From Armatimonadota bacterium (lineage in GTDB: Bacteria; Armatimonadota; UBA5829): a stretch of DNA of 13,837 nucleotides. The notes under the pieces are model-generated. The model saw nothing but the letters and a program-made list of their open reading frames with translations, searched no databases and had not been told where the DNA came from. Where the stretch lies: positions 1 through 13,837 of the forward strand of contig JAEWSK010000301.1 of the NCBI GenBank assembly GCA_023398345.1. Direction: 5' to 3'. This document shows positions 6,111-13,837 of this stretch, piece by piece. Each line of letters begins with the position of its first letter. Position 1 is the stretch's first letter. The translations under genes were made by a program, and so were the position numbers.

Positions 6111-7802
6111 GTGAAAATGAATGGAGCTAATGCCCTGATCCAGTCTTTGGTGGATCAAGGGGTGGATATGATCTTCGGCATACCGGGCGGGGTGATGATT
6201 CCCATATACGATGCCCTTTATGGCCGAAAAGATATTAAGAATATGCTGATGCGCCATGAACAAGGCGCGTCGCATGCAGCCGAAGGTTACTCGCGCGCCA
6301 CTGGAAAAGTCGGCGTGTGCTTTGCAACTTCAGGCCCGGGCGCGACCAATTTAGTCACCGGGCTTGCCAACGCCCACATGGATTCGGTTCCGCTGCTGGC
6401 CGTTACCGGTCAAGTTCGCACGACCGCACTGGGCAAGGACTCGTTCCAAGAGGCCGACATTAGGGGCATTACAATGCCCGTAACCAAGCACAACTACCTC
6501 GTAAAAGATATAAACGACCTTCCTCGAATAATTGCAGAGGCGCTATATATTGCCGGAACCGGCAGGCCCGGCCCGGTGTTAGTTGATGTGCCGATGGATG
6601 TGTCTCTGGCCGAAATCGATTACCAGCCCGTAAATGAAGTAAATATTCGCGGGTATTCGCCGCATATCGAGATTGACGAGTCAAAAATCGACGAGGCAGT
6701 CGAAATTATTGCAAATTCGAAGCGGCCCGTTATATACGCCGGTGGCGGTGTAATAACATCCGGCGCTTCCGAGGAGCTTACGGAGCTTTCCGAGAAAACT
6801 CATATTCTCGTTGCAAACACGCTTCTCGGCAAGGGTGCGATTGACGAGAACCACCCTCATTCGCTGGGAATGCTTGGAATGCATGGCACTGCGTATGCAA
6901 ATCACGCCGTCCATGAGTGTGATCTGCTCATTGCAATCGGCGCGCGGTTCGATGACCGTGTGACCGGCAAGCTCGCGTCGTTTGCATCCAAGGCGAAGGT
7001 CATACACATTGACATCGACCCGGCTGAAATAGATAAGACCGTCTCGGTAGACGTGGCCGTTATCGGCGACTGCAAAGAAATATTGGCAAAGCTTGTAGAT
7101 AAAATTAAGCCGCGCGTGGAAACCGATTGGAACAAGCAGATAATGCAGTGGAAAAGCGAGTATGCTCTGCAGTGTCCAATAGGCGGCGAAGCGGTTTTGC
7201 CGCAGTGCGTTATTGCAAAACTTTCTGAGTATACAAACGGCGAGGCGATAGTCGTTACCGACGTCGGCCAAAACCAAATGTTCTCTGCTCTGTTTTATAA
7301 AGTCACAAAACCCCGCCGCTGGCTTTCGTCCGGCGGACTTGGCACGATGGGCTATGGATTTCCTGCCGCAATAGGCGCGCAGGTCGGCTGTCCTGACTTG
7401 CCGGTTTTTGCAATTTGCGGCGACGGCGGATTCCAGATGACCTTGCAAGAGCTCGCGCCTGCAGTCGAGCACAAACTGCCCATCAAAATTATCTTGCTGA
7501 ACAATGGCTATCTTGGAATGGTTCGGCAGTGGCAGGAGTTGTTCTGGAACGGTCGCTATTCCGGCGTGGACATATCTGCACAGCCGGATTTTAAAATGCT
7601 TGCAGAGGCATATGGTGCGGTCGGGCTGCGCGTCACTCAAGCCGACGAGATCGACGGCGTTTTTGCTAAGGCGATGGAAATAAATGACAGACCGACTCTT
7701 ATCGACTTTAGGGTTAGTCCAGAAGAGAACGTGTTCCCGATGATCCCCGCAGGCCAGAGCATTGAGGAGATGATGGTGAACAGGCCAAGGAGCGAGGGCT
7801 AA
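6111..7802 (+). CDS. ilvB: Acetolactate synthase, large catalytic subunit
   Basis: The 563-residue ThDP- and FAD-dependent enzyme condenses two pyruvates to 2-acetolactate, or pyruvate with 2-oxobutyrate to 2-aceto-2-hydroxybutyrate, the first common step of valine/leucine and isoleucine synthesis. Visible signatures: IFGIPGG near the N-terminus, catalytic Glu50 in RHEQGASHAAEGYSRATG, GPGATN in the pyrimidine domain, and the ThDP/Mg motif GDGG (about residue 437) running to NNGYLGMVRQWQ. The GTG at 6111 is chosen because AAGGAG (6094-6099) lies 11 nt upstream; the ATG at 6117 would be 17 nt away. An in-frame extension back to 5937 lies inside ilvD and is not coding. The stop is 1 nt from the ilvN start, so the two subunits are translationally coupled. 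Confidence 0.95.
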   Translation: MKMNGANALIQSLVDQGVDMIFGIPGGVMIPIYDALYGRKDIKNMLMRHEQGASHAAEGYSRATGKVGVCFATSGPGATNLVTGLANAHMDSVPLLAVTGQVRTTALGKDSFQEADIRGITMPVTKHNYLVKDINDLPRIIAEALYIAGTGRPGPVLVDVPMDVSLAEIDYQPVNEVNIRGYSPHIEIDESKIDEAVEIIANSKRPVIYAGGGVITSGASEELTELSEKTHILVANTLLGKGAIDENHPHSLGMLGMHGTAYANHAVHECDLLIAIGARFDDRVTGKLASFASKAKVIHIDIDPAEIDKTVSVDVAVIGDCKEILAKLVDKIKPRVETDWNKQIMQWKSEYALQCPIGGEAVLPQCVIAKLSEYTNGEAIVVTDVGQNQMFSALFYKVTKPRRWLSSGGLGTMGYGFPAAIGAQVGCPDLPVFAICGDGGFQMTLQELAPAVEHKLPIKIILLNNGYLGMVRQWQELFWNGRYSGVDISAQPDFKMLAEAYGAVGLRVTQADEIDGVFAKAMEINDRPTLIDFRVSPEENVFPMIPAGQSIEEMMVNRPRSEG

Positions 7803-7803
7803 T

Positions 7804-8307
7804 ATGAAAAGACCAATGCAGCATACGATAACCGTGTTGGTGGAGAACAAGTCCGGCGTGCTTGCAAGAGTATCGGGTTTGTTTGCGCGACGCGGGTTCA
7901 ATATTGAGTCATTAGCAGTAAGCATTACCGATGATCCGACCGTCTCGCGCATGACTATAGTCGTTACGGGAGATGATTCGACATTAGATCAAATCAACAA
8001 GCAGACGTCTAAGCTGATCGATGTAATAAAAGTAATTGATTACAGCGATATTCCCATCGTAGAACGCGAGCTTGCTTTAATTAAAGTAAAGTCGGAGACC
8101 AGCGACCGCGCCGCGATAATGCAGATCGTGGACATCTTCCGCGCTAAGATTATAGATATATCCGAGACCTCATTTACAATCGAGGTAACGGGCGGCATCG
8201 ACAAAGTCGATGCAATAGAAGAACTGCTTCGGCCTTACGGAATCACCGAAGTCGTGCGCACCGGCAAGATCGCTGTCGCACGCGGCTCTCATACGGCAAT
8301 GAACTGA
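7804..8307 (+). CDS. ilvN: Acetolactate synthase, small regulatory subunit
   Basis: The product has 167 residues, typical of IlvH/IlvN. An N-terminal ACT domain (TVLVENKSGVLARVSGLF, then RGFNIESLAV, about 9-39) binds valine in this family and confers feedback inhibition. The C-terminal ALS small-subunit domain occupies about 85-158. It partners IlvB. It begins one base after the ilvB stop; GAGGG lies 5 nt before the ATG. An internal Met at codon 5 is an alternative start. A perfect inverted repeat begins at its stop codon. Confidence 0.94.
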   Translation: MKRPMQHTITVLVENKSGVLARVSGLFARRGFNIESLAVSITDDPTVSRMTIVVTGDDSTLDQINKQTSKLIDVIKVIDYSDIPIVERELALIKVKSETSDRAAIMQIVDIFRAKIIDISETSFTIEVTGGIDKVDAIEELLRPYGITEVVRTGKIAVARGSHTAMN

Positions 8308-8321
8308 TTTGCTTGCAAATC
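8306..8321 (+). repeat. Perfect inverted repeat at the ilvN stop
   Basis: GATTTGC (8306-8312), TT, GCAAATC (8315-8321): a 7-bp perfect inverted repeat that includes the last two bases of the TGA stop. It could be an RNA hairpin or a small operator ahead of ilvC. No strong T-run follows at once. Confidence 0.45.
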
Positions 8322-8402
8322 TGTGTTTGAATTTCCGGGTGATATACTCGGGATAGATATTTTTAAGACGTTTGAAAAACTCAAGAGGCTAGGAGGAAAC
8401 TA

Positions 8403-9407
<1,005 letters not shown>

Positions 9408-9435
9408 TAGCCTAAGTGCAAAGAGCAAGAACAGA

Positions 9436-9451
9436 GCATTGATTTCAATGC
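9436..9451 (+). repeat. Small inverted repeat downstream of ilvC
   Basis: GCATTGA (9436-9442), TT, TCAATGC (9445-9451): a perfect 7-bp inverted repeat, 28 nt before a stronger hairpin. Function unknown. Confidence 0.4.
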
Positions 9452-9478
9452 CGAGTTCAATTCATATACAGTGCAAGT

Positions 9479-9503
9479 CGGGAGGGGCTACAAACCCCTC
9501 CCG
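9479..9503 (+). terminator. Strong hairpin downstream of ilvC (terminator-like, no T-run)
   Basis: CGGGAGGGG (9479-9487) and CCCCTCCCG (9495-9503) form a perfect 9-bp GC-rich stem with a 7-nt loop. The following bases (CAAGATG) lack the T-tract of a classical terminator, so it may be a weak terminator or a 3'-end stabiliser separating the ilvDBNC message from downstream genes. Confidence 0.5.
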
Positions 9504-9531
9504 CAAGATGATTGCATGAGATAATTGCAAC

Positions 9532-9543
9532 TGTCTGCAGACA
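9532..9543. promoter_or_regulatory. Perfect 12-bp palindrome, possible operator
   Basis: TGTCTGCAGACA is a perfect palindrome about 80 bp upstream of the C_GCAxxG gene, just before an AT-rich stretch with TATACT at 9551-9556. No matching -35 box at the usual distance was found, so the link to a promoter is tentative. Confidence 0.3.
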
Positions 9544-9622
9544 AAGCTTTTATACTTCCATTTGTGCAATTGCCTCGTGTAATTTTTTATATCCCATATG
9601 TATGGTTCGGCGGTGGAAAATT

Positions 9623-10075
9623 ATGCCTGAACGAAATGCAAAAGATGTGGCGTTGGATTACTTCGCGCAGAAGTTTAGCTGTGCAGAGTCTGTTTTACTT
9701 GGCTTAACTGAGACTTTTGGAATATGTGATGAATGTATTCCCCAAATTGCGACTGGTTTTGGCGCGGGGATGGGCTATTGCAATGAAGCATGCGGCGCAA
9801 TTTCAGGCGCGATAATGGCTTTGGGTTTGGTATTTGGTAGGAAGAATGCTTCGGATCAAGATGCCAAGCTGAAATGCTATCAAAAAGTGGGTCTGCTCAT
9901 CTCTGCATTCGAGCAGAAGTTCGGCAACGTCAATTGTATGGATTTGACTAAGTGCGATATGAGCACTGCCGAAGGCCGCGCTCGGTCTAAAGAACTCAAT
10001 TTGCACGGAAAACTGTGCTCAAGGTTCGTCGCTTTTGCAGCCGAGACGGCGCAGGGTATCATCGAGAGCCGCTAG
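9623..10075 (+). CDS. C_GCAxxG_C_C family protein
   Basis: The 150-residue Cys-rich protein matches the C_GCAxxG_C_C family: a Cys near the N-terminus (Cys20 in QKFSCAESVL), the core GFGAGMGYCNEACGAISGAI (45-64) with Cys53 and Cys57, then later Cys85, Cys105, Cys111 and Cys132. The family is thought to be redox-active or metal-binding, but its biochemical role is not established to my knowledge. No signal peptide is seen with this start. The ATG at 9623 is preferred: GGTGG lies 6 nt upstream and the family similarity begins at once. In-frame upstream ATGs (9512, 9602) would add a hydrophobic, Cys-containing extension that looks like noncoding AT-rich DNA. It sits between ilvC and leuA, with about 215 nt before it. 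Confidence 0.8.
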   Translation: MPERNAKDVALDYFAQKFSCAESVLLGLTETFGICDECIPQIATGFGAGMGYCNEACGAISGAIMALGLVFGRKNASDQDAKLKCYQKVGLLISAFEQKFGNVNCMDLTKCDMSTAEGRARSKELNLHGKLCSRFVAFAAETAQGIIESR

Positions 10076-10146
10076 CATTCATAAAGACAGATTTTTATTT
10101 CTTTATTTCACATTTAATAACACATGTCGTGAACCACGGCGTGCAT

Positions 10147-10161
10147 ATCATTAGTAATGAT
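10147..10161. promoter_or_regulatory. Inverted repeat upstream of leuA, possible operator
   Basis: ATCATTA (10147-10153), G, TAATGAT (10155-10161): a perfect 7-bp dyad around one base, 53 bp before the leuA start. Such dyads are typical transcription-factor sites; no clear sigma-70 promoter overlaps it. A short stem GCGGC/GCCGC (about 10170-10188) follows. Confidence 0.35.
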
Positions 10162-10214
10162 TAGATGAGCGGCGGATATTTATGCCGCATTCTGAGCATA
10201 TGAGGTGTAGTCAG

Positions 10215-11771
10215 ATGGCACGTAAAATCCATATTTTCGATACCACGCTGCGCGACGGCGAGCAATCGCCCGGCGCGAGCATGAACATCGAAGAAAAGTT
10301 GGATGTCGCAAAGCAATTGGTGCGGCTGAAAGTTGATGTTATCGAAGCAGGTTTTCCGATTTCTTCGCCCGGCGATTTCGAGGCCGTAAAGGCTGTCGCG
10401 CAGACTGTTAAAGGTTCTGCCGTCGCAGGTCTGTGCCGTGCGGCAGCACCTGATATCGACCGCGCATGGGAAGCCCTGCAGTATGCAAAAAAGCCCGTCA
10501 TCCATCTTTTTATTGCAACTTCCGACATCCACCTCGAAAAGAAGCTCAGAAAATCTCGTGAAGAAGTGCTGGATATTGCCGTTGCAAATGTAAAGCGTGC
10601 AAAAGGCTACTGCGAAGACGTGGAGTTTTCAGCCGAGGACGCCTCGCGCAGCGATTTTGACTATCTCTGCCAAGTAGTTGAGGCCGTTATTGACGCTGGT
10701 GCGACAGTGGTTAATCTGCCGGATACAGTCGGCTACGCGATTCCAAATGAGTACGGCGATATGATCCGCCGAGTCATTGAGCGCGTCCCGAATTCTAAAA
10801 AGGCAATATTTAGCGTCCATTGTCACAACGATTTGGGTCTGGCGGTGGCGAATTCGCTGGCTGCAGTTGCAGCAGGTGCGGGCCAAATCGAATGTACAAT
10901 AAATGGCATCGGCGAGCGCGCTGGCAATGCGGCATTGGAAGAGATCGTAATGGCGATCAATACACGAGCGGATTTGTTCGGCGCGACGACTGGCATAAAT
11001 ACAAAAGAGATTTACCGCACGAGCCGTATGGTCAGCGACGTTACCGGTCTGGCGGTTCAGGTCAACAAAGCTGTCGTCGGCAGCAACGCATTTGCCCATG
11101 AGGCCGGTATTCACCAGCATGGCGTCTTGCAGGACAAACGCACCTATGAGATTATGGACGCGGAATCAGTTGGCCTGTCCGAGAGCAAACTGGTGCTGGG
11201 TAAGCATTCGGGTCGCCACGCTTTTGAGGAAAGATTAAAGTCGCTGGGCTATCATTTGGGCAAGGCAGAGCTGGACAAGGCGTTTGGTCGATTCAAAGAG
11301 ACAGCCGACAAGAAAAAAGACATTTACGACGAAGATTTGGAAGCGATAGTTGCCGACGCGTCGTATACAATTCCAGCGAAGTATGAATTGGCATATATGA
11401 ACGTGATGAGCAGCCTCGAGGGTATCCCCACAGCCACCATTCGGCTCAAATCCGATGGCGGTGATATTGTCGAAGCGGGGATCGGGGTTGGCTCAGTCGA
11501 TGCGATCTATAAGACTATCGATAAGATGGTTAACGCGAAGTATCAACTGGTCGATTTTATCGTCAAATCCGTTACCGGCGGCACTGATGCGCTGGGCGAG
11601 GTGACTGTGAAATTGTCTGCTCCCAACGGCGAAATATACACGGGCCGCGGTGCGAGTTTAGATGTAGTGGAAGCCAGTGCTAAGGCGTATGTCAACGCAA
11701 TCAACAAACTGGTCCACTACGAAGAGATTCGCGGCAACGGTGGCAAGCCGAGAGACAAGGCTGTTCTTTAG
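10215..11771 (+). CDS. leuA: 2-isopropylmalate synthase
   Basis: The 518-residue protein condenses 2-oxoisovalerate with acetyl-CoA to 2-isopropylmalate, the first committed step of leucine synthesis. The TIM-barrel catalytic domain opens with [13 protein letters not shown] (8-20), the metal/substrate motif, and carries [13 protein letters not shown] from residue 202 (metal-binding His202 and His204). [14 protein letters not shown] and [10 protein letters not shown] are further family marks. The C-terminal LeuA dimer domain (about 380-510) binds leucine for feedback inhibition in this family. The start at 10215 is chosen because GAGGTG lies 7 nt upstream and the conserved N-terminus begins immediately; an upstream in-frame ATG at 10182 lacks this. 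Homocitrate or citramalate synthase is less likely given length and context. Confidence 0.95.
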   Translation: MARKIHIFDTTLRDGEQSPGASMNIEEKLDVAKQLVRLKVDVIEAGFPISSPGDFEAVKAVAQTVKGSAVAGLCRAAAPDIDRAWEALQYAKKPVIHLFIATSDIHLEKKLRKSREEVLDIAVANVKRAKGYCEDVEFSAEDASRSDFDYLCQVVEAVIDAGATVVNLPDTVGYAIPNEYGDMIRRVIERVPNSKKAIFSVHCHNDLGLAVANSLAAVAAGAGQIECTINGIGERAGNAALEEIVMAINTRADLFGATTGINTKEIYRTSRMVSDVTGLAVQVNKAVVGSNAFAHEAGIHQHGVLQDKRTYEIMDAESVGLSESKLVLGKHSGRHAFEERLKSLGYHLGKAELDKAFGRFKETADKKKDIYDEDLEAIVADASYTIPAKYELAYMNVMSSLEGIPTATIRLKSDGGDIVEAGIGVGSVDAIYKTIDKMVNAKYQLVDFIVKSVTGGTDALGEVTVKLSAPNGEIYTGRGASLDVVEASAKAYVNAINKLVHYEEIRGNGGKPRDKAVL

Positions 11772-11777
11772 CAACGA

Positions 11778-13532
11778 ATGGTAAAGCATAACAACCGAAC
11801 CGATTATATCATTTGCGGGCTTTTGGCAGTGGCGACGCTGGCTGTTTACTTGCAAGTGTACGGATTCGGCTTTGTTATGATCGACGATGCATTTTATGTG
11901 TCAAAGAACTTTCATGTTACGCGTGGCTTGACGCTCGATTCGTTCGTGTGGGCATTTAAGACGACAACCGAATCAAATTGGCATCCGCTGACATGGCTGT
12001 CGCTTATGGCAGACGCGCAGATCGGCGGTTTCAATCCCAGTGTATATCATCTGACAAACGTCGGATTGCACATTGTCAATACTCTGCTGCTGTTTGTGTT
12101 TTTTCGGCTTGCGACTGGATTTCGATGGCGTGCGGCGGCGGTTGCCGCGCTGTTTGCGCTGCACCCGCTGCATGTCGAATCTGTGGCATGGATAACGGAG
12201 CGCAAAGACGTCTTAAGCACGTTTTTCTGGCTGCTTACGATGCTGGCGTATTTAAAGTATGCCGCGCGTCGCGGAATTTGTCGATATATTCTTGTTGTAG
12301 TGTTATTTGCGCTTGGCCTGATGGCCAAACCGATGTTGGTGACTCTGCCGCTGGTGCTGTTGTTGATGGACATTTGGCCATTGGGTCGTGTCAAGCTGGG
12401 TAATCAAGGCTGGCTTCGCGATTTTTGGCCGCTTGTTTTAGAGAAGACGCCGCTATTTGTTATGGTGGCGATTTCTTGCGCAATTACACTCATCGTGCAG
12501 ATGCAAGCTAGGTCCGTTGCTGATATATGCGATGTATCCGTCGGGATGCGAGTGGCGAACGCGCTTTTTTCATATGTAGGCTATATCGGCAAGATGTTGT
12601 GGCCTTTGAATTTGATGGCGCTGTATGCCCATCCGGAAAATACACTGCCCGTGTGGCAGGTTATAGGGGCCGGATTGCTTCTTGCGGCGATGACATTTGG
12701 CGCATTTGCCTGTGCCGCGAAGCGGCCGTATGTGACAGTCGGCTGGCTATGGTATATTGTAACTCTTATACCAGTGATCGGCTTGGTGCAGGTCGGACAG
12801 CAGGCAATGGCGGACAGGTATACATACGTTCCGCTAATAGGGCTGTTCGTGATTTTTGCATGGGGTCTGCCGGATATACTTTGTGGCATCGACGGCACAT
12901 CTATTATTAGATGTCGCTTGTTGGTTCTATCCGCATGCCTGCTGTTAGTCGGATTGGCCGTGCGCACATATGTCCAAGTCGGATATTGGCGGGATAGTTT
13001 GAGTCTTGCCGAACATGCAGTCGATGTGTCTGGTAACAGTTATACGTCGCATTATATGCTTGCGAGCGCGTATAGTAAAATCGGCAGACGCAGTGATGCG
13101 ATTTCTGAGTATCGCAAAAGCCTTGCGATTTCGCCAGATAATGGCCATGTCCGATTTGGTCTTGCAACTGTGCTGTCTGAGGATGGACGTTTGCAGGACA
13201 GCGCGGCTGAGTTCAAACGTGTGTTAAAGATTTTGCCGCTCAATGCTAGAGTGCATAATGAGGCAGGCACTTTGTTGTTTAAGATGAAGCACTATGATCG
13301 TGCAATAAAGCACTATCGCTATGCGCTTGAACTGGGACAACAAGACCCGGTCATATATTTGAAGATGGCTCACATATACGTGCAAAACCGTGATTTTGTC
13401 AATGCAAAGAAGTGCTTAATCCAGGCGCTGCGGCTGGATCCAAATAACGCAATAGCGGCAAGCAATCTGGCGTGGGTGCAGGCGCAGCCAGCCGATTCGA
13501 CAATGCCGATTGAGCCGAACAATCACAAATGA
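11778..13532 (+). CDS. TMTC-like membrane glycosyltransferase with TPR repeats
   Basis: The product has 584 residues. The N-terminal two thirds are a multi-pass membrane domain (about 9-11 segments), with an acidic pair Asp36-Asp37 in the first external loop as in GT-C glycosyltransferases. Conserved blocks are NWHPLTWLS (67-75), ALHPLHVESVAWITERKDVLS (split here: 127-137 and 138-147) and GLMAKPMLVTLP (180-191). These are strongly typical of bacterial proteins related to eukaryotic TMTC O-mannosyltransferases (DUF1736). Residues about 420-572 form four TPR repeats. The likely role is transfer of a sugar from a lipid carrier to a protein outside the cytoplasm; donor and acceptor are unknown. 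It starts 6 nt after the leuA stop with no evident Shine-Dalgarno site, so it probably relies on coupling, and it separates leuA from leuC. Confidence 0.8.
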   Translation: MVKHNNRTDYIICGLLAVATLAVYLQVYGFGFVMIDDAFYVSKNFHVTRGLTLDSFVWAFKTTTESNWHPLTWLSLMADAQIGGFNPSVYHLTNVGLHIVNTLLLFVFFRLATGFRWRAAAVAALFALHPLHVESVAWITERKDVLSTFFWLLTMLAYLKYAARRGICRYILVVVLFALGLMAKPMLVTLPLVLLLMDIWPLGRVKLGNQGWLRDFWPLVLEKTPLFVMVAISCAITLIVQMQARSVADICDVSVGMRVANALFSYVGYIGKMLWPLNLMALYAHPENTLPVWQVIGAGLLLAAMTFGAFACAAKRPYVTVGWLWYIVTLIPVIGLVQVGQQAMADRYTYVPLIGLFVIFAWGLPDILCGIDGTSIIRCRLLVLSACLLLVGLAVRTYVQVGYWRDSLSLAEHAVDVSGNSYTSHYMLASAYSKIGRRSDAISEYRKSLAISPDNGHVRFGLATVLSEDGRLQDSAAEFKRVLKILPLNARVHNEAGTLLFKMKHYDRAIKHYRYALELGQQDPVIYLKMAHIYVQNRDFVNAKKCLIQALRLDPNNAIAASNLAWVQAQPADSTMPIEPNNHK

Positions 13533-13542
13533 GGATTAAACT

Positions 13543-13837
13543 ATGGGACAGACTATAACCCAAAAAATACTCGCCGCGCATTGCGGCAAGGACATCGTTG
13601 AACCCGGCGAGCTGATAAATGCGAAGCTGGATTTGGTGCTGGGTAACGACATCACCGCGCCGATTGCAATTAGAGAATTTGCCAAGATTGGTGCAGAGAC
13701 TGTTTTCGATAAAGATCGCGTCGCGCTTGTGCCTGACCACTCGACTCCGAACAAGGACATCAAGTCCGCTGAGTTGGTGAAAATACTGCGCGATTTTGCT
13801 CATAAGCACAATATCACAAATTTCTTTGAGATAGGCA
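13543..13837 (+). CDS. leuC: 3-isopropylmalate dehydratase large subunit, N-terminal part
   Basis: The gene runs off the right edge; 98 residues are visible. The sequence [16 protein letters not shown], then [22 protein letters not shown] and [18 protein letters not shown] (His66 in the PDH motif) belongs to the aconitase superfamily. It fits the shorter, about 420-residue LeuC/homoaconitase type found in archaea and many bacteria better than the E. coli type. The complete enzyme, with LeuD, isomerises 2-isopropylmalate to 3-isopropylmalate using a [4Fe-4S] cluster; the cluster cysteines lie beyond the window. The GAGG at 13531-13534 overlaps the previous gene's stop and lies 8 nt before the ATG. 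Homoaconitase is possible by sequence alone, but adjacency to leuA favours leucine synthesis. Confidence 0.88.
   Translation, partial: MGQTITQKILAAHCGKDIVEPGELINAKLDLVLGNDITAPIAIREFAKIGAETVFDKDRVALVPDHSTPNKDIKSAELVKILRDFAHKHNITNFFEIG

Noticed and set aside
6681..7952. Long open frame (423 codons) on the minus strand opposite ilvB and the start of ilvN
   Set aside because: It lies fully antisense to well-conserved ilvB/ilvN coding sequence and its product shows no recognisable domain; it is a codon-bias shadow.

Overview
The window is a bacterial chromosomal segment with compact, mostly co-directional genes. I see no tRNA, rRNA, transposase, CRISPR array or long repeat. Two blocks are arranged back to back around an intergenic region near 3410-3520. 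Shine-Dalgarno sites of the AGGAGG type, E. coli-like sigma-70 promoters, the ilv/leu gene order, a TMTC-like membrane TPR protein and a B-box zinc-finger membrane protein fit a bacterium from a less studied phylum. Armatimonadota or a similar lineage is a low-confidence guess; nothing here fixes the taxonomy.

Left block (1-3407). The tail of a rightward GNAT acetyltransferase gene meets, convergently, a leftward four-gene operon. In transcription order it encodes a dCMP-deaminase-family enzyme, a HAD-family phosphatase, a ParB/sulfiredoxin-fold protein with a DGMHR motif, and a three-part protein whose middle is a divergent thymidylate synthase. The first two genes overlap by 14 bp and so do the last two. 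Together they look like a pyrimidine-deoxynucleotide pathway (dCMP to dUMP to a 5-substituted product). The phosphatase and the possible ParB-fold kinase suggest something beyond ordinary dTMP supply. This is the best candidate for a little-described system in the window.

Divergent intergenic region (3408-3519). Two face-to-face sigma-70 promoters, both with 17-bp spacers, each end exactly 9 nt before an ATG. Both transcripts should therefore be leaderless or nearly so. The rightward one drives a small zinc-finger membrane protein.

Right block (4063-13837). This is a branched-chain amino acid operon: a leader with a strong attenuator-like terminator, then ilvD, ilvB, ilvN, ilvC, a C_GCAxxG_C_C family redox-type protein, leuA, a TMTC-like glycosyltransferase with TPRs, and the start of leuC, which runs off the end. 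IlvB/N, IlvC and IlvD convert pyruvate (or pyruvate plus 2-oxobutyrate) to the 2-oxo acids for valine and isoleucine. LeuA and LeuC continue from 2-oxoisovalerate toward leucine. IlvC has a cofactor loop rich in Asp and without Arg or Lys, which suggests NADH use. The two non-pathway genes inside the run are notable. Structured intergenic elements (hairpins after ilvN and ilvC, between ilvD and ilvB, and palindromes before the C_GCAxxG gene and leuA) suggest internal control points.
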